DNA from: Coffea arabica
Taxonomy: Eukaryota; Streptophyta; Magnoliopsida; Gentianales; Rubiaceae
Assembly: GCF_036785885.1 (NCBI RefSeq)
Contig: NC_092323.1
Span: 11,416,501-11,480,500 of the forward strand
DNA length: 64,000 nucleotides
Direction: 5' to 3'
In this document: one piece after another, positions 11,312-23,300 of the stretch
Layout: each line of letters begins with the position of its first letter
How positions within the stretch are numbered: position 1 is the first letter of the stretch
Notes under the pieces: model-generated
Database searches by the model: none
What the model saw: the letters and a program-made list of their open reading frames with translations, nothing else
What the model was told of the DNA's origin: nothing
Program-made: the position numbers and the translations under genes

Positions 11312-14300
11312 ATGTTCCATGGTACTAAGATCTCACCCCCGAAGTCTGTTCATTTTTTTTAGAACTAATTTTCTTAATCTGCTTTTAGGAAAGTACCTTA
11401 ACCTTTTGATTGATCAGAACCTTCATTTGTTTTTTAGAACTTGTTTATTCTGTCAAAAATTTGTCTTTCCTTACGGTTCTTATGTTGTTTCTGTTGATCT
11501 TGTTGTGTATTTTCTTCTCGATTTTTTCATCTTTTTTATTCCTCTAGAAACTTTTGTCGTGGGCTTCTTGCCTTGATACATCTTCCAAGGTAATAGCCTT
11601 TGGCTTTCCTGATCGTGTTCTTACTCGCATACACAATGTAGCTCAATCTTTATGTGGAATCCGGCTATTGAATGTCTTCATGCCTGCCCATCATCTTTTG
11701 ATGCTTTGTTTTGTGATGTTTACTATTAATTATTAGTTGATATTGAGATGTTTAGCTTATGATTGTCTAGAAGTAGTTTGCTTTGATTTCTGTGTGCAAA
11801 TTTGACACCTTTCCACAGATTCTTCTTATATTCATATTATTAGGGGACAAATCATCGATCCTAAATGTGAGGGATTGCTGCTGAAGAAGCGATCCTCTGA
11901 TCGAAGTGGTAGTTTTCTAATCCTTCTTTGACCTGGAGAAAAACATGGGTAAATTCCAGCTTCTGACTGACTTTGCTGGATTTTTTTGAGAAATTTTTTG
12001 ATTAGTTGGTTTTGGCATTGCATGCATAAATGGCCATATACACTTTTGTCTTAATCAATTTTGTATAGGACATGATGCTGCTGCTGCTAATGGTGATGGT
12101 ATTTCTATTGCTTCTAAGCGCGGAGTTGATGGGGGTTGTAAAGATAGGAGTAATTCAACACTACTAAATTATGATGCTTAGTGTTCATATGGACAGCAGA
12201 ATGAGGAAGTCACTAGAAGGAACTGTGAAGATGGTGACAATTCAGGAAGCCCTTCAGCATGTATTGATCCCCAGCATGAGGTCAGTGGACATTGTACACA
12301 TTCAAAGAGGATGAGATTGGCTGACAATGAAGTTCACATCGGTTCAATCTGTCAGGTACCGGTGAAAAAAGCCTGATTAAATTTAAGTGGGGATGGCCGT
12401 TCTGCAAGAAGGTGTAGCACTTTCAACTTTACAGAGAGACATGCTGCAGGTTTGTCCTGCCACTGAATTGATTTCTCCAGATTGTTACTGAGTGGCCTTT
12501 TTGCACTTCAGACAGAGAATTGAAATACACCAACTACACACACATATAACAATAATGAATATTTAAGTGATACATGATGTATGAATCTATGCTACTTGAG
12601 AAATATTGTGTTTATTCTTTCCTCTTTGTTTGGATGGCATTTTTCTGAACTTTTTGTAGAAAAATTACTGTAGCGATTTGATATATGTGGGGTAAAAAGG
12701 TGATTGAAAAATGTATTCACAGAAAACGTAGCAATTTTTCTTTGGAAAATTGCAATCCACCACTTCCATCACTGAATCTTGTAGCCAAGACTAAAATGTA
12801 ACATTATTTTTTCCTATTCATGAGATCAACCAATTTTTCATAATAATTGGTCCATAGAAATCGCCCTGTACTGGACTCTTAGTTAGGGTTATCACATAGA
12901 TTGGCTGTTTGATTTTTGTCATACAATTTAGACGTCCTTATAAGGTGATCTGACATGTTCTGAAGATCCAGTAATCCTCTTTCTATTCCTGTATAAAGAA
13001 TTATCTGATCTGTTGTAGACTTGTGTTTGTGTTGCTTAGACAAACTAGACTGGTTTTCCTATCACCTGCAAGTCCAGCTGTAATTAGATGTTTTTCTTTT
13101 TGTATCTTGTTGGTTTTTTATGACGTGGGAATGCAAGTATTGGTGACCTGCTATTTGATTTTTCTGTTACTTATTTTGATTCGGTGTAAAAAAATCAATT
13201 CTTTTACATTGGTGTGACTTTTAATTTCTTCAACAGAACATGTCAGATGACTAGAAAACTTGTGGAATGTTCTAAATATGACATTCTTAGAGAAAGTAAC
13301 AAGCTATTCCTTTGTTTTTTTATTCAAGTCTTTGAAGTTCTTTTCTGGGAGTAATCTTGACACATTATTCTCTAATGCATGTTATGTGATATTGTGGCTG
13401 CATAGGGTAGTTTCTAGTTGCATCTGCCTGGTGCTCTTTACTGCACATGTTTCTTCGTCTTTCGCTGTATTTATTGTTGGCTTAATGGGCGTCATTTTTA
13501 ATGTAATATACGTAATAGATACCATAAGGCCATTGCAATCTTTTACTATGCATTATTGCTTCCATCTCATGAGATCAATTTGTTATCTCTAAGTGTATTA
13601 TTCCTTTATTATCTTGCCTTTGAGGTTCCATGAGCTGAATTTCATCTTGACTAGCAATCAATCATCTGGGCAAATTCATCGTTTCCACATTTTACCTTTT
13701 TTCTTGACCAATCTTAGATTGTGTTAATGATTACCTATGTGTAGGTGATGCTGTTGATGGTATTGCATCTAACACTGGAGTTGGTGATGGTTGTGAAAAT
13801 GGGAGCAAATATTTAAAACCAAATTATGAAGCGTGTTCACATCCTCCAGGGAAGAATAAGTAGCTCAATGTTTTGGCAAGCATCTCTGAAGAAGTTGGTG
13901 ATGACCGTACTACTACTGCAGGAAGCAGCTTAACTGCTGAGGTTATTGATCCTGCTCAAGACGCTGCTTTTTGGCAGCATGAATTTTCTGGCCTGTTTAG
14001 GTGTTCAAAAAATATGAGATTGGCAGATGACGACATTGAAGTTGGCATCCCTTCTGTTCCTCAAGTATTGGAGCAATCTGCTTCTGGTCTTTGTTCCATA
14101 CCCTTCTTCTATCCTGGAAAGCTCATGCTTTCTCCATATTGTTGCTATTAATTTGGCTACTTACTGCAGACATATAATATAATAGTTAAAATACACAAGT
14201 AGGGAAAAGCACGAACCCATAGTCTTCTTCTTCTTCTTCCTTTTTGCTGGGGGTTAAGTTCTTTTTGAAATAGTTAACACTATGAGGTTAATGATCAATT

Positions 14301-17300
14301 TTTGTGGTTTGGACAAGAAGAAATATTCCTCCTATTTTTGGTCTGACTTGTTAATGATCAAATGCCATAGGCATATCAGGAGATAATTTTGTATACCAAA
14401 TGTGTTGCTTCATGTCTCCTTCTAGGTTTATATTAGTTTCTTCTGTAGATGTTTATTTGAGACCTCTAGGGCACTTCTAGAAGCCTAGAGGATTTGAGGC
14501 TAGTCTTTCTGGGTTCACAAGGAGGGTTTGCTTGATTTGATTATCAAATCGTGCAACAAGGTCCCATAGAAGCCTAAAGATTTCATTATTTGAATATTTG
14601 CGTAATATCAAGGTCTAGAAGTGGTGATTACTGTAGATCTCAGTAAGGGACTTTGATATTTCCTCTGCGTCTCTGATTTTTATTTATTCATGTGCATTTT
14701 TCCTTATCTAATAGAACATCCTTTTATCTATTCTTTTTGTGTTATCTGGTTGTTGTTTCTTTTGGTTACTTAATTGTATTTGGTCTTTGGCCTAGTTATC
14801 ACGTGGCCTGCACTTTGCATATTGCCTTACTACCTTGTCTCTGTAGTGTATTTTGATTGGATTATTGTGCTACTTATTTGTTTTTCTAGGCTAAATCTTT
14901 TCTGAACTAGTTAGCTTACAAAAATTATTGATTGACACATGCCTGTCAACTTATGAATTGCTTAGATCTTCCCGAAAGGTTGTACCTAATGAGTGCTTGC
15001 TGGTAAACAACTTAATAATTTGGGGTTTCCTTTTTTTTTTTTGTTTTTGTTGGGAGGGGGGAGACATATTTCTTTCCATTCATAGATTGACCAATTTTTC
15101 CTAATAATTGGTCCAAACTTATTGCACCATATTTATCTTGTGGTAAAGATTGCGTGATAGAAGGCATTTGAGACAAGTAGGTCTGGCAGTTTGGTTTCTT
15201 ATACCATCTGGATCCCTGATGGGGTGGTTATCTTGTTTCCAGCTTGGAATTTACTTTAAGCCACAGATAAAACGGTCTTCTGTTTGTATCTGGTTGGTTT
15301 TGGTGATGGCAGAAGAGCTATCAATTTGGTGACCCGTAGGATAGGATAATTTTATTTGTATCTGCCTCTTCTTCCTTGCTGCACATGTTTCATCTCCTTT
15401 CTCTCTAATTTATTTATTTTCTTTTTGCTTTTTCCCATTTTGATGAGTGTGACTTTGTAGGTTGAGTACGTATCTACTCTAGGGCCATTGTACGTTTCTT
15501 CTTTTTTTTTCTATGTTTTTCTCTAATGATATCAACTTGATACATCTACTTAAGTGTTTATGTTTGGTATAAAGTGAGATTTATTTTCAAGACACTATCA
15601 GCAGAAGTTTTTGTTGAAACTACTGTCAAAAAGAAAAAAATAAAATTTCCATTTTTTTAACCTTTGGGTATTGTTTTACATAGTATTTAATGTGTTATAT
15701 TACTCTTGGCATGACAATAACCAATCTAACTTTCTCAATATAATGTAATCCTTATGTTTTAAAATTTTATGAAATCCAGCTCATGGTAATGAATCCGACA
15801 ACAAGACAAGCAATCACAACATGTTCAATCAGATGTGCAGTCGTCAGAGTTCACTTAAGATGATGAATGAAGTTGTGACCAGCAACTTTGATGTTGGTAG
15901 TAGTTCAGGAACCTCAAATTCAGTAATAAACGGTTTACATAACGGGGCAGCGTAGGTGGATACTGGCTCTATGGATGAACAGAGTTCTCATGTTCAAGAA
16001 ACTAAATTGGGTTAGTCTTTTTGTCCAGTTTGCCTATCCTCCATGATTTGGTTAATGGATGGAAGCATGTGGATGGCTAGCTTTTTTTGAGTACTTATGT
16101 TCTGGGGAGCTGATTAGAAATTTTTTTTTTTCTTTAAGGTGACTGTGCAAATGAACAGCAGACTTTGAAGTCGCAAAACTTGGTGGAAGGCTCAGATTAT
16201 CAAGGGTATGGAAATAGAGACAATGCTACTATCTTAGAGGTACCGATGACCTCCACAATTGTTTGTGATTGTCTGTCTAACTTCTAAGAAGCTTGTGGCA
16301 GAAAATATTGAATTAGGGGAAGGAGATATTCCATCCAGCCTTTGATTTCAGCTTTTTTCTCTTACTCAACTAGTCATATTGCTGTAAGGCTATAATAATA
16401 CTTGAAAAAAAAAATTTAACTATTTTTTCAAACAGGATGTATCGGAAGATTCTTATACTGTTATACTTCCTGTTACTCCCATAACCTATGCCATAGCTGA
16501 GCGAAAAGCTTTTCGGGCCAAGGCTCGTGGTGGCAATTGTGATCGCTCGTCGGATGAGGTAATGAAATGCTATTAAATATCATTTGAATTGTCGTGTTCT
16601 ATAATTGATAAGAGTATATTTTACGTATTTTTAGTGTTCTTTATTAGTTAGTTTTGGTGTGTTTTATTTAATTTTATAAATAATTAACTAAGATTCTAGT
16701 GAAAATATGCATTTTGTGGTTTAAAGTATGAAAATTACATTTCTATGGATTTTTATGATAAAAATTTCATATTTTACAGGTTTATTGATTCAATCATCAA
16801 ATGGAGTGCATTGAGAATATAATTTGATGATTGATGATGGATTAAAGTGATAAAAATAGAATATGAAGTGTGAAAGAAGAAATGCAATTAAAGTCAAAAG
16901 GAAGCAAGATGTTCAGTTTTGACACATTTTTGTATTTTGGCTATATCTTGAGCTACATACATTGGATTGAGATGATTCTTGAACCATTTTTTAAGCTAAG
17001 AGACAGATCTACATTTGGTATGAGACATCAAAGTCCAATTCAGCTGTTTTCCTGGTCAAAATGTCAAAATACAGAAGTAAAAATCTGCTGCTGAGAGCTG
17101 AAAACGCCGAATTGACCAGTCAGTGATATTTTTATCATATCTTGGTCTTCAGAATCCAAATTGGATGATTCTTGAAGCATTGGACAGCTATTTCAAAGGA
17201 CTACAATTTCTATGTTTTGCACAAGAGCCAATTCAGCCATCATCATAGAGAAAATAGCAGTTGAAGTAGTCAGATTTTGGTCAGAAATAGCTGTTCTCCA

Positions 17301-20300
17301 CTGGTATAGCCTGTTTTTTCCTTCAATAATTCACAGCTATGGATGAACGTATGACAACCAATTAACAGCTGTAAAAAGGATGTTTCAAGCCTCATTTTTT
17401 GACTGCATTCATCTATATATAACCATGGACTTGCAAGATTCAATATAACTTGGGAGAAGGCTAGAGAAACCCACCAGAAATGTAGTTTTCACTAGAGTTT
17501 TCTTGGTTCATTAGTATAGTATAGGTAGAGTAGTTTATCCATCTTATATTTGTAGTTAGATTTGGATGAAGATTGGAGGAGTAAAGATGAAGAGGTTGAT
17601 CTCATGTGACAAGGGTGATATCTCTTCTACTATTTTCTCTCTTGTATTGGATTTCATGTTTAATTATAATACAAGTTGGCTTTGTGTTTTTATTATGTTT
17701 AGTTAAAATTTATGTCTAGAGTTATGGTTGAACTTGCTATATTTTGTTTGTAATGTTTACTTGGCTACTTGGTGATATTATTTTGAGCAAGTTATTTATC
17801 ACTTTTGGTTATCTAATCATGATTAATTGACCATTAATTATGATAATCTTAAGGTGTTAAGTTTGCAATAAAAATTGAAATTTAACAATAGTTCAAAGAA
17901 GTGATAAGCGTAGGGAATACACTCACGAAAGTAGAGGTGCACCTATATGGCTTAAGTGACTTGTTTCATGTAATTTCGTAGAAGAAATGAACTTGTAGTT
18001 AATTTCATAACCACGAGAGTAGGTATGGCTTAATTACAAGTATAGTTGATTCACTACGTAAGTAGGTTTCACATACATTAGGAAATTACTCCATAACTAG
18101 TTAAGATAATAGTATTTAGTTAACCGGTAATCTCATTTGCAAGAGTAGTAAGGAATTCCATATCTCTAAGAGTTTTCTAGTGTTATTTTCATAAATTTTA
18201 TATTTGTGGTAGTCTAAATAATAAAGGAGTTTGAAAAAATCGGTAATTGCATTCTTCCTTGTGGGATCGACCCTTAATACCCTATACTCGCTCACGATTC
18301 GTATACTTGCGATAAATCGCGTGTGGGGTATTTAGAAATTTATAAATGTAAAACTTGATTGGGATGAGTTTAATATTATATGTATACCCCGCGCACGTCA
18401 AGTTTTTGGCGCCGTTGCCGGGGAAGATTTGGCAATATCGGTGTGAAGAGCAAATTTATTAATTTAAACATTTCATTAGTTATAGTGTGAATGTTATTTT
18501 ATGTTATTTTTGTGTTTTATGTGTGTATGTGTTTCATTACCTATTTTTCTTACTAATTTTACTTTTGAGGTTGTTTAAAAGTAATTTAAGGTGATGAGAG
18601 GAGTAGGTCAATTTGGAGGACAATGCTTGAGAAATGAAAGTTTGGCAATGGATGGTTACCAAATGCAAAACTCCTTCAACAGAGGTAACCAAGAATTTAC
18701 TGAATGTATGTCTTTTGAAGATGGTTTAAGGTGCTTAAAGACTAAATTTGATGTTATGATGTTACAAGTTCAAATGGATACAATTATGCATGAAATTGAG
18801 CAAGGGAGGAAGGTTAATACTTTTAATTCTTATCATGGGATTTGTGACTTGTGTGGAGGTTATCATGCTTCCAATACATGTAGACAGGTACAAAATGTGG
18901 ATTATTATGATGAATTAGAGCATTACAATCCTTGTTTTGATCGATATAATGCTAATTGGAGCAATTCTCCTGCTTATGGTTGGGATGATCAATGTACTTA
19001 TAGTGATTATTCATATTTTTATGATTACCAACCTGCAAGTGTCCAATATGAATCAAAACCATCTTGGGAGTTGGCAATAGAGAAGTTAGCTAATACACCT
19101 CTACCTTGGGAGTTAGAAAGTGAAACATTAGCTAATGATTCTAATGCATCTTGGGAGCTAGTTGTAGAAAATTTTTCTAATCAATTTGATTCAGCAATAG
19201 AAAAGCTAGCAAATGTAACTTTCGACCGTTTTGATAAGATTGAGGAAAGAATAGATGAATTAACTTCTCAATTTGGTAGAATACATGAGCAATTGAGTGC
19301 ATTGAGTGAATTTATTTCCTCTAATAATGTGCAAAATGACCCTATTATGAATGGTGGGAATGTTGTAAGTGAAAATGGATTATATTTTGATCAAAATTAT
19401 GAATCCAATTTGTGTTTCAATGAGGAAATGTCCATTTCACAAGATAGTACTTTTGGAGCTAATATTGAATCTCAAGAGGTGAGCCTTAACGATTCATTTT
19501 TCACCCCTCTTGAGGAATGTGTTGATTGTATAGGTTCTAAAGGTATTATAGCCCAAGAAAGCTATGTAGATGTTCCTTTGGTGAGTACTCAAGTGGTGCA
19601 TATTCAATGTAATATTTATGACTCACTCGAGATAGGTAAGCTTCTTCCACCTCTCATATCATTTGAACATGTGGCTTTTGCTATTAAGCCATCTTTTAAT
19701 GATCCACCACGACCAAAATTGGTGGATTATTCATTAACAAAGCCTCCTTGAGAAATGAGGTGCAAAAGTTGAGCCAACGACTATAAACAAAAGCGCTTAT
19801 TGGGAGACAACCCAATGTTTTAGCTATTTATGCTATTTTGGGGTGATTTTATGTTTAAAGTATGAGTTTGAGTTATTTTGTTATTTTTTATTTGCAGGTA
19901 TCGGAAATGGAAGCAAAAGTGACCAAATGAGATTAATATTACTAATGGTTATCAAATGGAACTCATGAAGCATGGGAGGAAAATGGACAATGTATCTTGA
20001 AGCTTCATATTCAATTACAACAATAGGGGAGTATTATTTTCTTTATCTTGATTTTTCTTTTTACACATTGAGGACAATGTGCATGTTAAGTGTGGGGGGA
20101 AGAATTGAGATTATATACATTGTATGTGATTGACTTGTTGGTTGCAAATATTGGACTTGTGTTTAAATTCAAAATTTTTTCAAAATCTTGTCCAAATTTA
20201 CGAATTTGCCCCAAAAAGTTTCAATTTTTTTAATTTTATCCAAAGGGTTTACAAGTTTCATACCATTAGTAGTTCAAATTCCTTCTACGTTTGAGATAAA

Positions 20301-23300
20301 TATATGTGATTTGGAAACTTCTTTTCTCATTTAATTTGGAAATGACTATTATGTGATTATAATTTGTGTACTTATAGGAAAATATATCTTGTAAAGTGGA
20401 GAAAATTATGCCTATTTTTTTTGCATATTTATTGACATTTCTTCTCTTTATTGGATTTTATAAGTTAAGTGATAAATATGGTTAATAAGTGCAATACTCT
20501 TCTCATGATTATTCTTTTGAGAAAATTATTATTATGTTTGCTATTAAAAAAAAGAAAAAAAGAAAAAAAGATTTGTTCTACTCCAATTATTCTTGTACTT
20601 AGTAACCGGGAGTTTTCATCTACAAAAGTCGACTTTCGCGTAAAACGGTATTCGAATTAAGAGTATGCAAAGCAATTTGAGTATGTGAAGTGTTGAGTAA
20701 CCGGTGATCTTCATCTAAAAATGTCGATCCTCGCGTCAAAAGACACTTTCACAACTTAAGTAATATTTAACTATACTATATGAATAAATCCCTCTTTAAA
20801 TTGGAATAAGAAGATGATCATGAGTTTAGGAAGCATTTTATTGACCATATGAGTTACTTACTTGTAAGATTGAGTAAGGATGAAAAATTGATTTGAATTT
20901 GTTATAATGACGGTATAATTGGCTCTCCTTTACTTGATATTATGAGTACTTGAGATTAATTGAATAATTGCATAATGGTTGTTTATCTTGTTTTTGAGAA
21001 AATAAAGTGAAATGGTGCACATATGTTTATTTTCAAAAATTGAATCATTGTTGGTTTGTATTTTTTATTGCTTGAGGACAAGCAATGGTTCAAGTGTGGG
21101 GGTATTCGATAAGAGTATATTTTACGTATTTTTAGTGTGCTTTATTAGTTAGTTTTGGTGTGTTTACTTAATTTTATAAATAATTAACTAAGATTCTAGT
21201 GAAAATATGCATTTTGTGGTTTAAAGTATGAAAATTACATTTCTATGAATTTTTATGATAAAAATTTCATATTTTAAAGGTTTATTGATTCAATCATCAA
21301 ATGGAGTGCATGGAGAATAATTTGATGATTGATGATGGATTAAAGTGATAAAAATAGAATATGAAGTGTGAAAGAAGAAATGCAATTAAAGTCAAAAGGA
21401 AGCAAGATATTCAGCTTTGACACATTTTTATATTTTGGCTATATCTTGAGTTAAATACATTAGATTGAGATGATTCTTGAACCATTTTTGAAGCTAAGAG
21501 ACAGATCTACATTTTGTATGAAGACATCAAAGTCCAATTCAGCTGTTTTCCTGGTCAAAATGTCGAAATACAGAAGTAAAAGTCTGCTGCTGAGAGCTGA
21601 AAACGTGGAATTGACCAGTCAGTGATATTTTTATCATATCTTGGTCTTCAGAACTCCAAATTGGATGATTCTTGAAGCATTGGACAGCTATTTCAAAGGA
21701 CTACAACTTCTATGTTTTGCACAAGAGCCAATTCAGCCATCATCATAGAGAAAATAGCAGTTGAAGTAGTCAGATTTTGGTCAGAAATAGCTGCTCTCCA
21801 CTGGTATAGCCTGTTTTTTCCTTCAATAATTCACAGCTATGGATGAACGAATGACAACCAATTAACAGCTGTAAAAAGGATGTTTCAAGCCTCATTTTTT
21901 GACTGCATTCATCTATATATAACCATGGACTTGCAAGATTCAATGTAACTTGGGAGAAGGCTAGAGAAACTCACCAGAAATGTAGTTTTCACTAGAGTTT
22001 TCTTGGTTCATTAGTATAGTATAGGTAGAGTAGTTTATCCATCTTATATTTGTAGTTAGATTTGGATGAAGATTGGAGGAGTAAAGATAAAGAGGTTGAT
22101 CTCATGTGACAAGGGTGATATCTCTTATACTATTTTCTCTCTTGTATTGGATTTCATGTTTAATTATAATACAAGTTGGCTTTGTGTTTTTATTATGTTT
22201 AGTTAAAATTTATGTCTAGAGTTATGGTTGAACTTGCTATATTTTGTTTGTGATGTTTACTTGGCTACTTGGTGATATTATTTTGAGCAAGTTATTTATC
22301 ACTTTTGGTTATCTAATCATGATTAATTGGCCATTAATTATGATAATCTTAAGGTGTTAAGTTTGCAATGAAAATTGAAATTTAACACTAGTTCAAAGAA
22401 GTGATAAGCGTAGGGAATACACTCACAAAAGTAGAGGTGCACCTATGTGGCTTAAATGACTTGTTTCATGTAATTTCGTAGAAGAAATGAACTTGTAGTT
22501 AATTTCATAACCACGAGAGTAGGTATGGCTTAATTACAAATATAGTTGATTCACTACGAAAGTAGATTTCACATACATTAGGAAATTACTCCATAACTAG
22601 TCAAGATAATAGCATTCACTTAACCGGTAATCTCATTTGCAAGAGTAGTAAGGAATTCCATATCTCTAGGAGTTTTCTAGTGTTATTTTCATAAATTTTA
22701 TATTTGTGGTAGTCTTAATAATAAAGGAGTTTGAAAAAATCGGTAATTGCATTCTTTCCTATGGGATCGACCCTTAGTACCCTATACTCGCTCACGATTC
22801 GTATACTTGCGATAAATCGCGTGTGGGGTATTTAGGAATTTATAAATGTAAAACTTGATTGGGATGAGCTTAATATTATATGTATACCCCGCGCAGGTCA
22901 ATAATTGCTAGTGAGGTTTGCAAAGACAAATACAATTAGTCTAATGGGCAGTGTGACAGGGAACAATGATGAGTGCAATGGAGCGGTGGGAGATTGAGAT
23001 AGAAAGAGCAGCTCTGTCGAAGGAAACTATTATGAAGCGATTTGTTACCCGGAATTATGTTCCACCATCTGCAGCTATTGATAACCTGGAGCCATCGTCC
23101 GGCTTGGATTACAGTGAACAAATTTGCGGTATCTGCATGGTGTGTAACTAATTTATCCGACAGCCTTTAACATCTGCTACTTTTGATTGCATATTATCTA
23201 ATTCGGTCATATTTGGAAACCTGGCAGGCTAGGTATGAGAACCAAGACGAGATTGGGGTTCTCTATTATTGCCCCCACGAGTTTCATGCAGACTGCTTGA

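Larger units (their letters stand above)
16606..22900 (+). mobile_element. Long-LTR, pol-less retrotransposon (Athila-like/TR-GAG-like) in a RING-H2 gene intron
   Basis: Two direct repeats of about 1.79 kb (16606-18400 and 21107-22900) begin TGATAAGAG (CG in the right copy) and end GCGCA[C/G]GTCA. They are flanked by a perfect 5-bp duplication, ATAAT, at 16601-16605 and 22901-22905. Just inside the left LTR, TGGCGCCGTTGCCGGGGA (18407-18424) is the primer-binding site known from Athila-type Ty3/gypsy elements. A purine tract (AAGTGTGGGGGT) precedes the right LTR. The 2.7-kb interior has one ORF with no protease, reverse transcriptase or integrase, so the element is non-autonomous. By hand I count about 50 differences between the LTRs, roughly 97% identity, so the insertion is fairly recent. 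It has the same orientation as the host gene. Confidence 0.93.

Noticed and set aside
12069..12355. CAG-to-TAG change by CHG methylation as the cause of the stops
   Set aside because: Alignment of blocks 1 and 2 shows no CAG at the stop positions.
12069..16012. Reassigned TAG codon or programmed readthrough, because all three blocks stop with TAG
   Set aside because: Other genes in the window use the standard code. In block 1 the TAG comes from a small insertion relative to block 2, so independent decay or cassette exons explain it better.
16870..17094. Open frame inside the 5' LTR
   Set aside because: It lies within an LTR, is altered in the other LTR by indels, and has no recognisable domain.
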